Below are positions 34,133-43,277 of a stretch of DNA of 64,000 nucleotides, piece by piece. The notes under the pieces are model-generated. The model worked only from the letters and a program-made list of their open reading frames with translations, made no database searches and was not told where the DNA came from. Positions within the stretch are counted from its first letter, which is position 1, and every line of letters begins with the position of its first letter. A program made the translations under genes and the position numbers. The DNA is from Halorhabdus utahensis DSM 12940 (lineage in GTDB: Archaea; Halobacteriota; Halobacteria; Halobacteriales; Haloarculaceae): the NCBI RefSeq assembly GCF_000023945.1, contig NC_013158.1:2170001-2234000 (forward strand), read 5' to 3'.

Positions 34133-36304
34133 TCAGTTGTGATCTTCGTCGTCAACATGTGTGTCGGCGAGTTCTTCGGCGAGCGTGATCGCCCTGGCCC
34201 CGCGATCGGCGGAAACTGTGTCGTCTGCGAACGCCGCCCGCTCGTATAGCTCCGTCAGCTCCAGCAGTGTATCGAGATCGTCCTCCTCGATACCCGCCGT
34301 TCGACACGTCGTATAAAACTCCCAGTGCGTTCCGGGTTGGTCCACCGACAGCGCGGCCTCGAGCGTCTGGCGGCACGCAGCGTAACTCGCCATGACCGCA
34401 CTGTCGGGCTGTCCGTCTTCGAGTTCGGTTCCGGCGTGTTCGAGCAGCCACTCCGGGTCTCTCCCCGTCGCGACGGTCTCCGATGACCGGTCGCTCTGTT
34501 CACTCCCGCCGGTCGGTGGAGTGGTGTCCTCACGCCGGACCCACACCACTGCCACGCCCGCGACGGCGACCAGAGCCAGGCCGACGCCGGCGAGCCCAAG
34601 CAACGCGGGCCCACGGGCGACAGTCACCGTGGCCGTCGCCCTGGACGGTCGCAGATTTCCGCCACCGGGTTCGAATACAGCTTCCAGCGACACCTGCGTC
34701 TCGCCACCAAGGACACCCGCCGAAGCGGCGTCGTCCGGCAGGCTGATCGTCGTCTCGAAGGTCCCGTTCGCGGTGGTCCGGACGGTCGAGACTGGCTCGC
34801 CATCGGCCAGCAGCGCGACCCGTTCGGCGACCACCGGCGTCCCGTCCGGCAACCGAAGCGTCCCGGCCACCCGGGCCGTCTGGTCAGCCGTGGCGGGCGC
34901 AGATACCGAGAGTTCGGTATCGCTCTCGCCGACCTGCAGGGGTGTCGTCGCGTTCGCCGCTCGGAGTGTCGTGTTTTCCGCGCGCACGCGGACCCGGACG
35001 GTGTGCTCACCGGCCGGGACGTCGCCAGACAGCGACGCGTTGATGAGGAAGCGTCCCGAGCCATCGGTCTCGGTCCGGTTGAGGAGTCGCCCGTCGATGG
35101 TTGCGACGACGGGGACGGCCGGAATCCCTTCCTCACCACCGCGAACCTGACCCGTGACCGGCACGGGATCACCATAGTGGACCGTCCCTTCGAGTGGTTC
35201 TATTGCGACGGTTGGCTTCGACCGCTCGACCGTCACGTTGATGCTCGTTTCGGCAGCGGCGTACGGCGCAGTCGCGTTCGGGACGTACTGGACCCGCACC
35301 GTCGAGGTGTTCGACGGGTGGAACACTGGCCAGTACGTGAGTGAGAACGCCCCGTCATCGTCGGTGGTCGTCGACGTGGTCTCGTTGGTGCCGATTGCGA
35401 TACGACGCCCCTCCAGCGCGGTTCCGTTCGCGGTCCTGAGACGGCCGGTCACTGTCAGTGGGTCGGCTGCCGAAATTCGACCGGCGTTCGACTCGATTCG
35501 CAGTGCTGTTTCCCTGAACGTTGCTTCTCGGACTTCCCGGGTCGTTTCCGAGATGTTAGCGAGGCTCGTCCGGATCGCACGCGCAGACGTCTCGTTTCCC
35601 CCCAGTGCGGACCCGTTCCGGTACAGACTGATGAGTTCCGCTCCCGTTTCGTTGATCCGCTCGTCGAGTTTCAGGAGGTCCCTGGCGGTTGTTCGCCGGA
35701 ACTCGGTGAGTGTCGTGTTCCGGTCGAGTGCCTGCCTGAACAGTGCTCGTCGTCTTTCGTCGGCCGTCGCCACCGCGCCCGGATGGACGACTACCCCGCG
35801 ATCGACCGGCCGATAGATGTCGAAGACGGTCGTCGCGTTACGCAGAATCGAGTAGTTCCGGTGGGTATCCCAGTAGCCCGATACCATCGTGGAGTAATTC
35901 CCCAGCAAGCGACTGCTTCGGAGGAGGGCTCGCACGTCACTTTCGTTTTGCCCGCCGGTAGAGACGTTCGAGTACGCCGAGAGGACCGATTCGTACTCGG
36001 TATCGTCGAGGAGCGATCGGGCACGGTCTACGTCCCCGGAGCTGAGGTTTGCCGACGCCTGCCGCGCTCGGGACGCCAGGCGCTCGGCGAGTTGGCGTTG
36101 GTAGGCCGATAACCCCCCTGACGTCGTTAGCTCGTTGGGGTCTTCCTGGGATAGACCCTCAATACTGTCGCTGGATGCGCCAGGGCCGAATTCCGCGTCC
36201 GAGACGGCAACGCCCACGACCGCAGCTGCGAGCAAAGACACCACGCTCACCACTAACAAGGCAAGGGAGAGCCGACGCCAGCGGTCGAAACCGGGGCGGG
36301 ACAC
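34133..36304 (-). CDS. DUF4129-domain membrane protein with Ig-like repeats
   Basis: The product has 723 residues from a GTG start chosen because MSRPGFDRWRRLSLALLVVSVVSLLAA gives a basic leader followed directly by the first membrane helix; a longer TTG version begins at 36370. The extracytoplasmic part has a helical region (about 60-260), then carboxypeptidase-regulatory/Ig-like modules (TVTGRLRTANGTALEGRRI; VPVTGQVRGGEEGIPAVPV; VAGTLRLPDGTPVVAERV). A second membrane helix lies near residue 590 (LLGLAGVGLALVAVAGVAVV). The cytoplasmic DUF4129 domain follows (VMASYAACRQTLEAAL, FYTTCRTAGI, LYERAAFAD). DUF4129 proteins travel with MoxR and DUF58, as here. The function is unknown but envelope-related. 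Confidence 0.8.
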   Translation of the reverse strand: MSRPGFDRWRRLSLALLVVSVVSLLAAAVVGVAVSDAEFGPGASSDSIEGLSQEDPNELTTSGGLSAYQRQLAERLASRARQASANLSSGDVDRARSLLDDTEYESVLSAYSNVSTGGQNESDVRALLRSSRLLGNYSTMVSGYWDTHRNYSILRNATTVFDIYRPVDRGVVVHPGAVATADERRRALFRQALDRNTTLTEFRRTTARDLLKLDERINETGAELISLYRNGSALGGNETSARAIRTSLANISETTREVREATFRETALRIESNAGRISAADPLTVTGRLRTANGTALEGRRIAIGTNETTSTTTDDDGAFSLTYWPVFHPSNTSTVRVQYVPNATAPYAAAETSINVTVERSKPTVAIEPLEGTVHYGDPVPVTGQVRGGEEGIPAVPVVATIDGRLLNRTETDGSGRFLINASLSGDVPAGEHTVRVRVRAENTTLRAANATTPLQVGESDTELSVSAPATADQTARVAGTLRLPDGTPVVAERVALLADGEPVSTVRTTANGTFETTISLPDDAASAGVLGGETQVSLEAVFEPGGGNLRPSRATATVTVARGPALLGLAGVGLALVAVAGVAVVWVRREDTTPPTGGSEQSDRSSETVATGRDPEWLLEHAGTELEDGQPDSAVMASYAACRQTLEAALSVDQPGTHWEFYTTCRTAGIEEDDLDTLLELTELYERAAFADDTVSADRGARAITLAEELADTHVDDEDHN

Positions 36305-36396
36305 AGGTGAGGGTAGTCGCCGACAGCCAAAACGTCTTCTCTCTGTTCCAGTGGTTACCAACACGTTCAATTACGTGTCTGCCGTTCGTCCGGAGC

Positions 36397-37845
36397 ATGG
36401 AGGTGACGCGACGGTTCTGGGCCGCGGTCGGGGCCGGTGGAGTCCTCTCCGTTCTCGGACTGGTCTTTGCCCGGCCGATCCTGGTTGTTGGTGCGGGGGG
36501 GATCTGGGGGCTCGTTGTCGGCGCGCAACTCGTCTTTGTGCTTCGGCTCCTCGCACTCGATCGATCGATGACGATCACCCAGACGCTCGACAGCCCGTTC
36601 GTCACCACCCGCGGGACCGTCCGGTGGTCACTCGAAGCGACCCTCGCTCAACCAACTCCACTCGAGGTGTCCATCGTGCCGACGTTTCCGGTGACTCTTG
36701 ACGTCTCGAAACAGCCACGTGTGACGATCCCACCGGGAGAGACGGGGGGGTGGGCGGACGCCACGGTGACCGCGACGGTTGCCGGGACGACGACGATCCC
36801 ACGGCCGACCGTTGCAGTCTCGGGCACCTGGGGGCTGTTCGGCGAACAGTTTCGCCGCGGACCGACGACGGACCTCACCGTCGAACCTCGACAGGTCGGT
36901 GACGTTCACGTCGGGCAGGGTGGCGAGTCGGTGATCGCGACGCCGGGTGGCAGGCATCGGACTGGCGAAATCGGATCCGGTATCAGCCCGGCGGAAGTCC
37001 GCGAGTACGTTCCAGGGGACACTGTCAGTGACATCGACTGGAAGGCAACGGCACGCCTGGCGTCCCCGCATGTCCGGGAGTTCGAAGTCGAGACCGACCG
37101 GCAGACAGTCCTGCTTTTCGACCGCCGGAGTCGGCTGGAAAGCGGCCCTGGCGGCGAATCGATGCTCGCATATCTCCGGGAGGTGGCACTCAGGTTTGTC
37201 TCGGCCGCGGCGAACCTCGACGATCCGCTCGGGCTCTATGCGATCGGTGACGGCGGTGTGACGGACGAAGTCATGCCGCGGGCGGACGAACGGACCTACG
37301 AACACATCCGGTCACGACTCCAGACCGCGACGCCGACCGGTGGGGCCGAGACGGCGGATGCTTCGACAGCGATGGAGGCCGATCTGATCGGTCCCGGAAC
37401 CGCCCGGCGGAACGCGACACGGCTTCGCGAGGCGGCGTCCCCGTACGCCCGGTCTCTCCACCCGTTCTTCGCGGACGGCACCCGGTACGTCCGGCAGATC
37501 GCCGATCGACCGCTGTTTGGGGCTGGGAAAGCCTACCTGCCCCGGATCGACGGCGAGATGTGGGTCGTTATATTCACTGACGACCGTGACCGAACCGAGG
37601 TGCGAGAGACAGTCAAACTGGCCAGAGAGCACGGGAGACGGGTCGTGGTATTTCTTGCGCCGGGGGCGCTGTTCGAGACGGAGCTGGTCGGTGATCTCGA
37701 TGCTGCGTATACCTCCTACCGTGGGTTCGAGGAATTCAGGCAGACACTCGCTGGACTCGATCGGGTCGAGGCGTACGAAGTTGGGCCAGGTGATCGCGTG
37801 GAAGCACTGCTTTCAACACGCCGCGAGCAAGGGGGACGACAATGA
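36397..37845 (+). CDS. DUF58-domain protein
   Basis: The 482-residue protein has two N-terminal membrane helices (about 8-45), an Ig-like segment (about 60-165), then the DUF58 core GSGISPAEVREYVPGDTVSDIDWKATAR and FEVETDRQTVLLFDRRSR. A vWA-like remainder follows (WVVIFTDDRDRTEVRETV, RRVVVFLAPGALFE). DUF58 proteins partner MoxR ATPases; the vWA-like fold suggests metal-dependent protein contacts. The ATG at 36397 is used because it begins the first membrane helix. The gene is divergent from the DUF4129 gene, with 92 bp between starts, and its stop overlaps a 24-codon frame (ATGA). Confidence 0.85.
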   Translation: MEVTRRFWAAVGAGGVLSVLGLVFARPILVVGAGGIWGLVVGAQLVFVLRLLALDRSMTITQTLDSPFVTTRGTVRWSLEATLAQPTPLEVSIVPTFPVTLDVSKQPRVTIPPGETGGWADATVTATVAGTTTIPRPTVAVSGTWGLFGEQFRRGPTTDLTVEPRQVGDVHVGQGGESVIATPGGRHRTGEIGSGISPAEVREYVPGDTVSDIDWKATARLASPHVREFEVETDRQTVLLFDRRSRLESGPGGESMLAYLREVALRFVSAAANLDDPLGLYAIGDGGVTDEVMPRADERTYEHIRSRLQTATPTGGAETADASTAMEADLIGPGTARRNATRLREAASPYARSLHPFFADGTRYVRQIADRPLFGAGKAYLPRIDGEMWVVIFTDDRDRTEVRETVKLAREHGRRVVVFLAPGALFETELVGDLDAAYTSYRGFEEFRQTLAGLDRVEAYEVGPGDRVEALLSTRREQGGRQ

Positions 37846-37916
37846 CTGATCAGGACGCCGTTGTCCCAGGAGATCAGTTGGTTGATAGGGGTCACTCTCG
37901 GAGGACCTATCCATGA
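37842..37916 (+). CDS. Possible 24-residue coupling ORF
   Basis: An ATG overlaps the DUF58 stop (ATGA), and the frame ends in a TGA that overlaps the ATG of the next gene (ATGA at 37913). The 24-residue product (MTDQDAVVPGDQ...) has no recognisable feature. The double overlap suggests a translated spacer or the leftover of a longer gene. It could equally be chance. Confidence 0.3.
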   Translation: MTDQDAVVPGDQLVDRGHSRRTYP

Positions 37917-38290
37917 GTGTCGTGGGAACTGACTGGCGCGGTGCGGATCGACGTCACACGCGTGCCGGTGTGGCGATCGTTGCGGTGGCGCTCCTGCATC
38001 TCCTGGTCCTGTCTGTCGGGTCCATTCGTCCGGTCCCGGACGGTGTCGTTCTGGAAGCGACGGTGGTGATCGCACTCGCGGCCGGCGGGCTCAGCAGTGA
38101 TGGCTCGTCGCGGGTAGCCGTCGCGATGGCGCTCTCGTATGGGTTCGCGGCCGGCGTGGCGCTGGTGGCGATCACCCACCTCGCCCTCCCGTGGGCGGCG
38201 GTCGGCGTCGGGACACTCGCTGCCGTCGTCCTCTATGGCGTCCATCGGTACGCACTCCTTCGGCTCGGTCTCCTGGAGGGATCCTCGTGA
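37913..38290 (+). CDS. Small membrane protein of the MoxR/DUF58 module
   Basis: This 125-residue protein has a short charged N-terminus (MSVVGTDWRGADRRHTR), then four hydrophobic helices (about 18-40, 45-60, 68-90 and 92-115), with no soluble domain. I do not recognise a named function. It lies in the operon between DUF58 and a coiled-coil membrane protein, and its stop overlaps the next GTG start (GTGA). It probably belongs to the membrane complex of the module. It is shorter than many multi-span partners in such operons, which may mean it is reduced. Confidence 0.65.
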   Translation: MSVVGTDWRGADRRHTRAGVAIVAVALLHLLVLSVGSIRPVPDGVVLEATVVIALAAGGLSSDGSSRVAVAMALSYGFAAGVALVAITHLALPWAAVGVGTLAAVVLYGVHRYALLRLGLLEGSS

Positions 38291-39126
38291 GCGAAGCATC
38301 GACCGACACCGACGGCCCCGCTCAGGACGACCGAACGCTGGCCGCCGAACTCGAAGTCCTTCGCGAGGAGAACAGACGGCTTCGTCGCGAGTATTCCCGG
38401 GCGAGGCAGGCGGAATATACGCAGATGGCAGCGATACTCGCGGGGCTCGGTGTGGTCGGTTTCCTCGGCGGTGTGGTATATCCGTCCGCCCAGACGGTCC
38501 TGTTCGCCTTCGGCGGGACGGGGGTGTTTCTGGCGTCGTTGCTGTATTTTCTGACGCCGGAGCGGTTCGTCCCGGCGACGCTCGGGGCGGACATATACGC
38601 GACCCTGTCCCAGAGCGAAGCGGAGATCGTCGCCGGGCTCGGCCTGACTGACACCCGTGTCTACGTCCCGACCGACGACGACTCGGTTCGGCTGTTCGTT
38701 CCACAGCGAGCCGACTACCGGCTCCCGGACGAGACTCACCGGGGGGATCCTTTCGTCGTCACCGAGGAGCCGGCCGAACGCGGGATCACCTTCCCCGCAA
38801 CCGGTGACCCGCTCTATGAAACCTATACCGATGTCTCTACAACAGGCGGGGCAGGGATCGAGACGACGGTCGAACGACTGGCCGATGCGCTCCTCGAGCA
38901 GTTCGAGCTCGTCGACACCGTGGAGACTGACGTCGCCGAGGGGCGAGCGTCCCTCGGCGTCACCGGAAGCCTCTATGGACGTCTCGACCGGGTCGACCAT
39001 CCCGTGGTGTCGTTTCTTGCGGTCGGGATCGTCCGTGATCGCGATCGTCCCGTGACGGTCGCGGTCGAGACGCCCGACAACGACCGGGTCGAGTATCTCG
39101 TGACCTGCACCTGGCCAGCGGAGTGA
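38287..39126 (+). CDS. Coiled-coil membrane protein of the MoxR/DUF58 module
   Basis: The 279-residue product begins at a GTG that overlaps the previous stop (GTGA). An acidic N-terminus leads into a coiled coil (LAAELEVLREENRRLRREYS, about 16-40), two membrane helices (about 48-70 and 72-90), then a ~180-residue soluble domain with AEIVAGLGLTDTRVYVPT, DSVRLFVPQRADY, GDPLYETYTDV and LADALLEQFELVD. The family is typical of haloarchaeal MoxR/DUF58 operons, but I cannot name a function. It is the last gene of the rightward operon and converges with moxR, with a 48-bp gap. Confidence 0.7.
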   Translation: MSEASTDTDGPAQDDRTLAAELEVLREENRRLRREYSRARQAEYTQMAAILAGLGVVGFLGGVVYPSAQTVLFAFGGTGVFLASLLYFLTPERFVPATLGADIYATLSQSEAEIVAGLGLTDTRVYVPTDDDSVRLFVPQRADYRLPDETHRGDPFVVTEEPAERGITFPATGDPLYETYTDVSTTGGAGIETTVERLADALLEQFELVDTVETDVAEGRASLGVTGSLYGRLDRVDHPVVSFLAVGIVRDRDRPVTVAVETPDNDRVEYLVTCTWPAE

Positions 39127-39174
39127 GTCCCGGTTGCAGCCAGTAGGACGGACTCCGGATGGAGGGTGGCCGTC

Positions 39175-40158
39175 TCAATCGACGCTCGCCGCGGGTTCGT
39201 CCTCGACGACGAGCTCCCGGCTCGGTGGCTCGATCGAGTCGATGATCTCTTCGACGACTGCCCCGGTTTCGAGGTCGCTCAACTCCGCGTCGGTACTCAA
39301 CACCAGCCGGTGAGAGAGGATCGGTTCGGCGAGGGACTTGACGTCGCTGGGGATCACGTACGCCCGATCCTGGATCGCGGCCCTGGCTTTGGCAGTGTTA
39401 AGAAACGCGATCGATGCCCGGGGCGAGGCCCCGTACTCGACGTGTGACGATGTCCGGGTTGCCTCGACCAGGTCCAGGATGTACTCCTGGACTGCTTGGG
39501 CGACGTAGGTGTCGGCCACCCGTTCCTGGGCCTCGCGGATCTCCTCGGCAGTCACGACGCGTTCAGCCCGGGACGGTCCGAGATCGGGGTCCGCGTCGAA
39601 CCGCCGGAGGAGTTCCGTTTCGTCGTCACGGTCCGGGAGCCCGGCGATGAGCTTCATCTGGAATCGGTCACGCTGGGCTTCGGGGAGTTCGAACGTCCCC
39701 TCCATTTCGATCGGGTTCTGCGTGGCGACGACGATGAACGGATCCGGGAGTTCGAGGGTCTCCCCCTCTATCGTGACGTGGCGTTCCTGCATCGCTTCCA
39801 GCAACGCCGACTGCGTCTTCGGCGTCGCCCGGTTGATCTCGTCCGCGACGACCACGTTTGCGAACACCGGGCCACGCTGGAGTTCGAACTGGCCGGTCCC
39901 TTCCCGGTAGATCGAGGTCCCGGTGATGTCCGCGGGGAGGATGTCAGGCGTCATCTGGATGCGATTGGACTCCAGTCCAGTCGCCCGCGCGAAGAGGTCT
40001 GCAAGCGTCGTCTTCGCGACGCCAGGGACCCCTTCGAGTAGCACGTGGCCGTCGGTGAGCAGGGCGATCGTCAGCCGTTCGACGAGATCCTCGTTGCCGA
40101 TGAGCACGGACCCGACTTCCGCCTGGACGGCGTCGTGGATCTCGGCGGGGTCACTCAT
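39175..40158 (-). CDS. MoxR-family AAA+ ATPase
   Basis: The 327-residue ATPase has Walker A GVPGVAKTT (about 43-51) and Walker B VVVADEINRA (about 105-114). Sensor 1 reads FIVVATQNPIEMEGTFELPEAQ, the Arg-finger region is QRDRFQMKL, and the lid domain has VEYGASPRASIAFLNTAKA. MoxR ATPases act as chaperones that load metals or remodel vWA/DUF58 partner proteins. Its ATG overlaps the stop of the DUF4350 gene by eight bases (ATGAGTGA), so it is the last gene of a leftward three-gene operon opposing the DUF58 operon. Confidence 0.92.
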   Translation of the reverse strand: MSDPAEIHDAVQAEVGSVLIGNEDLVERLTIALLTDGHVLLEGVPGVAKTTLADLFARATGLESNRIQMTPDILPADITGTSIYREGTGQFELQRGPVFANVVVADEINRATPKTQSALLEAMQERHVTIEGETLELPDPFIVVATQNPIEMEGTFELPEAQRDRFQMKLIAGLPDRDDETELLRRFDADPDLGPSRAERVVTAEEIREAQERVADTYVAQAVQEYILDLVEATRTSSHVEYGASPRASIAFLNTAKARAAIQDRAYVIPSDVKSLAEPILSHRLVLSTDAELSDLETGAVVEEIIDSIEPPSRELVVEDEPAASVD

Positions 40159-41284
40159 TGCCTCTCCGTTGGCGTCGCCGTCGTATAATGGCTTTCGTCA
40201 CACGTGAGACCTGCTCGTCGTCCCAGTCCGGATGGCGATCCCGGATGAACGCATCCAGGTCTTCCGCGTCGAGGTCGATCCGGGGCCGGTCTCGGTCGCC
40301 ACGTCCGACGGATGCGAACAACCGCTCGCGCCAGAATGCCGGTGCGAACAGCCGCGGGAACTGGTACCACATCGAGAAGCCGCCGAACACCGCGAGGCCG
40401 ACCACCACCTGAAGTAGCGGCGTCTGACGGAGCGAGAGCACGATCAACGGGACGACCGGGAGTGAACGACCCTGGGAGTAATCCAGGATGGCCCGGCCGC
40501 TGTCGTCGACGATCCCGCTCACCAACGCTTGATTATCCGTCCGCTCCAGCATGGCGTTCGTAAACATGCTCGCGTCCCCGGAGACGATCACGGTCCCGGC
40601 ACCGACGGATTCGACCGTCGCGACCGGCCGTCGACCGAGCGTCTCGTCGTCGTCGAGCGTCCCGTTCCCGTTCGCATCGAGGTACGCTGTCGCCCGGGTC
40701 GACAGGAGTGGCTGGGCGGCGTTCGGCTCGACCGTCGCCGCGTGGTTGAGGGTCACCCTCTCGACGCCGTCGAGCAAACGGCCCGCTGCCGTCCGCACGT
40801 CGTCCGTCGCGTTGTCGTCGATCGTCGCCGGCACGACTACCGGCAGGGCGGACGACCGGTAGTTCGATTGCTCGTCCCGGAGGACGCGAGGGCCGAGTCG
40901 GGCGTCCGCATCGATCGACGCGAGAAGGGGGTTGGCCCGTGATCCGTTCTCCGCAGCGACGACCACCGTCCCCCCGTTGGCCAGGAACCGGTTCAGCCGT
41001 GCGGTATCGGCGGCTTCGTATGCCGAGATCGGAGCGAGTACGAAGCTGACTGCATCTTTCGCCGACCTGTCTTCGTACGGTGCGGTGTCCAGGGCGATCG
41101 ACGTGTCGACGCCTTCCGCTTCGATCTGCGATCGGAGATCCGAGACGCCATCCCACCCCTGGTTGTACACCGAATACGGTGCTGCCGAGGTACTCATCGC
41201 GACCACGAGCCCGATGTTCGCCCCGAGCAGGACGACGACCAGCGTGAACCGCGGGCCCCAGACCAACACCGTCCGCCAGTTCAT
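40151..41284 (-). CDS. DUF4350-domain membrane protein
   Basis: This 377-residue protein has one N-terminal membrane helix (FTLVVVLLGANIGLVVAM, about 13-30). The extracytoplasmic domain resembles a glutamine-amidotransferase-like fold of DUF4350 (SVYNQGWDGVSDLRSQIE; LNRFLANGGTVVVAAENGS; GAGTVIVSGDASMFTNAML). A second helix lies near residue 290-310 (TPLLQVVVGLAVFGGFSMWY). The basic C-terminus (FIRDRHPDWDDEQVSRVTKA) faces the cytoplasm. DUF4350 proteins accompany MoxR and DUF58. The start at 41284 overlaps the preceding stop (ATGA). Confidence 0.82.
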   Translation of the reverse strand: MNWRTVLVWGPRFTLVVVLLGANIGLVVAMSTSAAPYSVYNQGWDGVSDLRSQIEAEGVDTSIALDTAPYEDRSAKDAVSFVLAPISAYEAADTARLNRFLANGGTVVVAAENGSRANPLLASIDADARLGPRVLRDEQSNYRSSALPVVVPATIDDNATDDVRTAAGRLLDGVERVTLNHAATVEPNAAQPLLSTRATAYLDANGNGTLDDDETLGRRPVATVESVGAGTVIVSGDASMFTNAMLERTDNQALVSGIVDDSGRAILDYSQGRSLPVVPLIVLSLRQTPLLQVVVGLAVFGGFSMWYQFPRLFAPAFWRERLFASVGRGDRDRPRIDLDAEDLDAFIRDRHPDWDDEQVSRVTKAIIRRRRQRRGNE

Positions 41285-41610
41285 AGTCCGGCCCCCATAG
41301 CGAGAATCTCCGGGAGCACTCGCTCGACCAGTTCCGACGGCAGCAGTTCGATAGTTCGGCGCAACACGATCAGTCCAAAGACGACGGATCCACCGGCCAT
41401 GAACCACTTCAGTCGACTGCGCCACGTCGGGGTCGTGGCAACTGGCGTCGTCAATCCGATGATTACGATCAATCCGAACCACGAGACCGAAACATACAGA
41501 TCCAGCGACAGCGCTCCGAGTGCCGCCAGCGTGAGGAGGGCGCCGAGCATCCACAGCGCCTGGGCGTAGATAAACTGCTGTCGCCGACGCGTAGGCATCG
41601 CTACCGTCAT
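41281..41610 (-). CDS. Small membrane protein, first gene of the moxR operon
   Basis: The 109-residue product has a basic N-terminus (MPTRRRQQFIYAQ), three hydrophobic segments (about 18-30, 35-55 and 70-90) and an amphipathic end. No family name is recognised. It is the promoter-proximal gene of the DUF4350-moxR operon, and its stop overlaps the DUF4350 start. The start at 41610 (MTVAMPTRRR) is preferred; an internal Met lies four codons later. Confidence 0.6.
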   Translation of the reverse strand: MTVAMPTRRRQQFIYAQALWMLGALLTLAALGALSLDLYVSVSWFGLIVIIGLTTPVATTPTWRSRLKWFMAGGSVVFGLIVLRRTIELLPSELVERVLPEILAMGAGL

Positions 41611-41800
41611 TACCACGTAGTCCGGTTAGAATCTAACGACCTTTCGATCGTTCCCGTCTCTAGCGCGGCCACCTACTGTGACCGACGACGCTGGCGATAC
41701 ACTCCCGTGGATCGATGGCTGTTGTTTGCAGCACGGTCACGTCCGCTGGATCTGCGACCTATGGCATCAGATGGTACTCAATGGAACTCAGCGGCAAAGC

Positions 41801-41807
41801 TTATGTA
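41801..41807 (+). promoter_or_regulatory. Putative TATA box of the phaR-phaP operon
   Basis: TTATGTA within AAAGCTTATGTACC lies about 31 bp before the phaR ATG. Transcripts would then start only a few bases before the start codon, as is common for haloarchaeal leaderless genes. In Haloferax the product PhaR is known to bind its own promoter. Confidence 0.45.
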
Positions 41808-41834
41808 CCTGTAGGCTGTATGTATAGTTGACCG

Positions 41835-42125
41835 ATGACAGACGAGGACGACGGCTTCCCATGGCCGCCGGCGATGTTCACGGAAGCGAGCGAGAAGGCG
41901 CTCGAGCAGCAACAGGAGTTCCTCCAGCAGATGACTGGTGGAGGGGCTGCCGGACTGGACATGAACCAGCTCGGGACGATGAGTCAGCTGGCGACGTTCA
42001 AGACCCGTGTTCAGAGCGGCGGTCGGCTGTCGATCCCGGACGCCGAGCGTGAGGCGCTGGACATCGAGGAAGGCGACATCGTCCAGGCCGTCGTCCTGCC
42101 GGTCAAACGCAACCGGAGTGACTAA
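41835..42125 (+). CDS. phaR: PHA-granule regulator with AbrB-like domain
   Basis: The 96-residue protein has a Gln/Met-rich helical N-terminus (EQQQEFLQQMTGG) and a C-terminal SpoVT/AbrB swapped-hairpin domain (about 55-92: FKTRVQSGGRLSIPDAEREALDIEEGDIVQAVV). The arrangement phaR-phaP-phaE-phaC matches the haloarchaeal PHA locus described in Haloferax mediterranei. There, PhaR binds granules and represses its operon until polymer accumulates. It is followed three bases later by phaP, so the two are co-transcribed. The assignment rests on both domain and gene order. Confidence 0.85.
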   Translation: MTDEDDGFPWPPAMFTEASEKALEQQQEFLQQMTGGGAAGLDMNQLGTMSQLATFKTRVQSGGRLSIPDAEREALDIEEGDIVQAVVLPVKRNRSD

Positions 42126-42128
42126 CCC

Positions 42129-42680
42129 ATGACAGACTACACCACACCCGTCACGACCGCATTCGAAGCACAGCGCGCAACCATCGAGCAGAGTCAAAAG
42201 GCCGTCGAGCAGGGCGTCAAACTCCAGCAGCGGATGAACGATGCCGTCCTGGGCAGCCTCGAGAGCCAGGAGTCCGCCCAGCGTCGCGGCGTCGAGTTGA
42301 GCCAGACGGCGATCCACACGTACCTCGACACGCTCGAAACGAGCGTCCCCGGCGTCGAGCCGGCCGTCGAGGAGATCCGGTCCACCGTCGACGAGCAGTT
42401 CGAATTCCTGCTCGAGAACCACGCCGAAGCCTTCGACGCCGTCGAGGAGGAACTCGGCGAGGGCGTCGACGCCTACGACGAGATGACGGCCGACTCGCTG
42501 TCCGCGCTCGACGACCAGCTCTCGATGCTGATCGAGGCCCATGAGGATCTCGAAACCCAGTCGGTCGAAGCCGTCGAAGGCATGGCCGACCAGGTCGAGG
42601 ACCTCCAGGAGCAGGTCGAGGAAGTCAGCGACCAGATCCAGGACGTGCAGGAACAGGCCGCTGAGGCCGTCGACGCCTGA
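42129..42680 (+). CDS. phaP: Phasin (PHA granule structural protein)
   Basis: This 183-residue protein is strongly helical and acidic, without membrane spans. Repeated heptads fill most of the length (IEQSQKAVEQGVKLQQRMND; DQVEDLQEQVEEVSDQ), ending in a coiled coil and an Ala/Glu tail. This is the usual form of haloarchaeal phasins, which coat polyhydroxyalkanoate granules and limit their fusion. It sits directly after phaR and before phaE. A short T-rich stretch after its stop may separate it from phaEC. Confidence 0.82.
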   Translation: MTDYTTPVTTAFEAQRATIEQSQKAVEQGVKLQQRMNDAVLGSLESQESAQRRGVELSQTAIHTYLDTLETSVPGVEPAVEEIRSTVDEQFEFLLENHAEAFDAVEEELGEGVDAYDEMTADSLSALDDQLSMLIEAHEDLETQSVEAVEGMADQVEDLQEQVEEVSDQIQDVQEQAAEAVDA

Positions 42681-42692
42681 GGTAGTACGTAG

Positions 42693-42702
42693 TTTTTTCT
42701 TT
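42693..42702 (+). terminator. Possible T-rich terminator between phaP and phaE
   Basis: TTTTTTCTTT follows the phaP stop by 12 bp. Oligo-T tracts act as intrinsic terminators in archaea. No hairpin is needed and none is obvious. Read-through to phaEC is still possible. Confidence 0.3.
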
Positions 42703-42723
42703 CAAGCGCACACGTGATAACTC

Positions 42724-43272
42724 ATGAGCGATAAGAACGCGGACGTCGGGGCGGAGTACAGTGAGATGGTCGAGGAGATGAACGAGGCCCTCGCGGAGTC
42801 GGTCGAACAGAACATGCAGGCCCAGGCGGCGTTCGTCGAATCGTGGTCCGATGCCCTCTCGGATTCGGTGATGGAAGACGACGATTTCACCGACGGTATT
42901 GAGGGGTACAACCAGGCGACGGAAGTCTGGATGGACGCCGCCGAACGGATGTTCGAACGGTCGGCCGACGCCGCACAAGGCGAGGAGGTCGACCCCACCG
43001 AGTTCCGTGACATCTGGCTGTCCTCGGCCAACGAGGCCGCAAAGGAGATCATGGGCACGAGCGCGTTTGCTGCCGCCAACGGCCAGCTCATCCAGTCCAT
43101 GCTGGACATGCGCCAGCAGGCCGACGACTTCAGCCAGGAGACCATCGCCGAGCTCGGTTTCCCCACTCGCGGGGATGTCGAAGAGATCGGTGAACGCCTG
43201 GTCGAACTCGAACGCCGCCAGCATGCGGTCGAGGAGAAACTCAACCGGATTCTCGAGGCCGTAGAGGAGTGA
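42724..43272 (+). CDS. phaE: Class III PHA synthase subunit PhaE
   Basis: The 182-residue helical protein has [16 protein letters not shown] and [17 protein letters not shown] in the middle. The end is the conserved [28 protein letters not shown] coiled coil, typical of archaeal PhaE. It is much shorter than bacterial class III PhaE, as is normal for haloarchaea. PhaE pairs with PhaC to polymerise hydroxyacyl-CoA on granules. The stop lies just before the phaC ATG (five bases), so the two subunits are made together. Confidence 0.88.
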   Translation: MSDKNADVGAEYSEMVEEMNEALAESVEQNMQAQAAFVESWSDALSDSVMEDDDFTDGIEGYNQATEVWMDAAERMFERSADAAQGEEVDPTEFRDIWLSSANEAAKEIMGTSAFAAANGQLIQSMLDMRQQADDFSQETIAELGFPTRGDVEEIGERLVELERRQHAVEEKLNRILEAVEE

Positions 43273-43277
43273 TCCCC

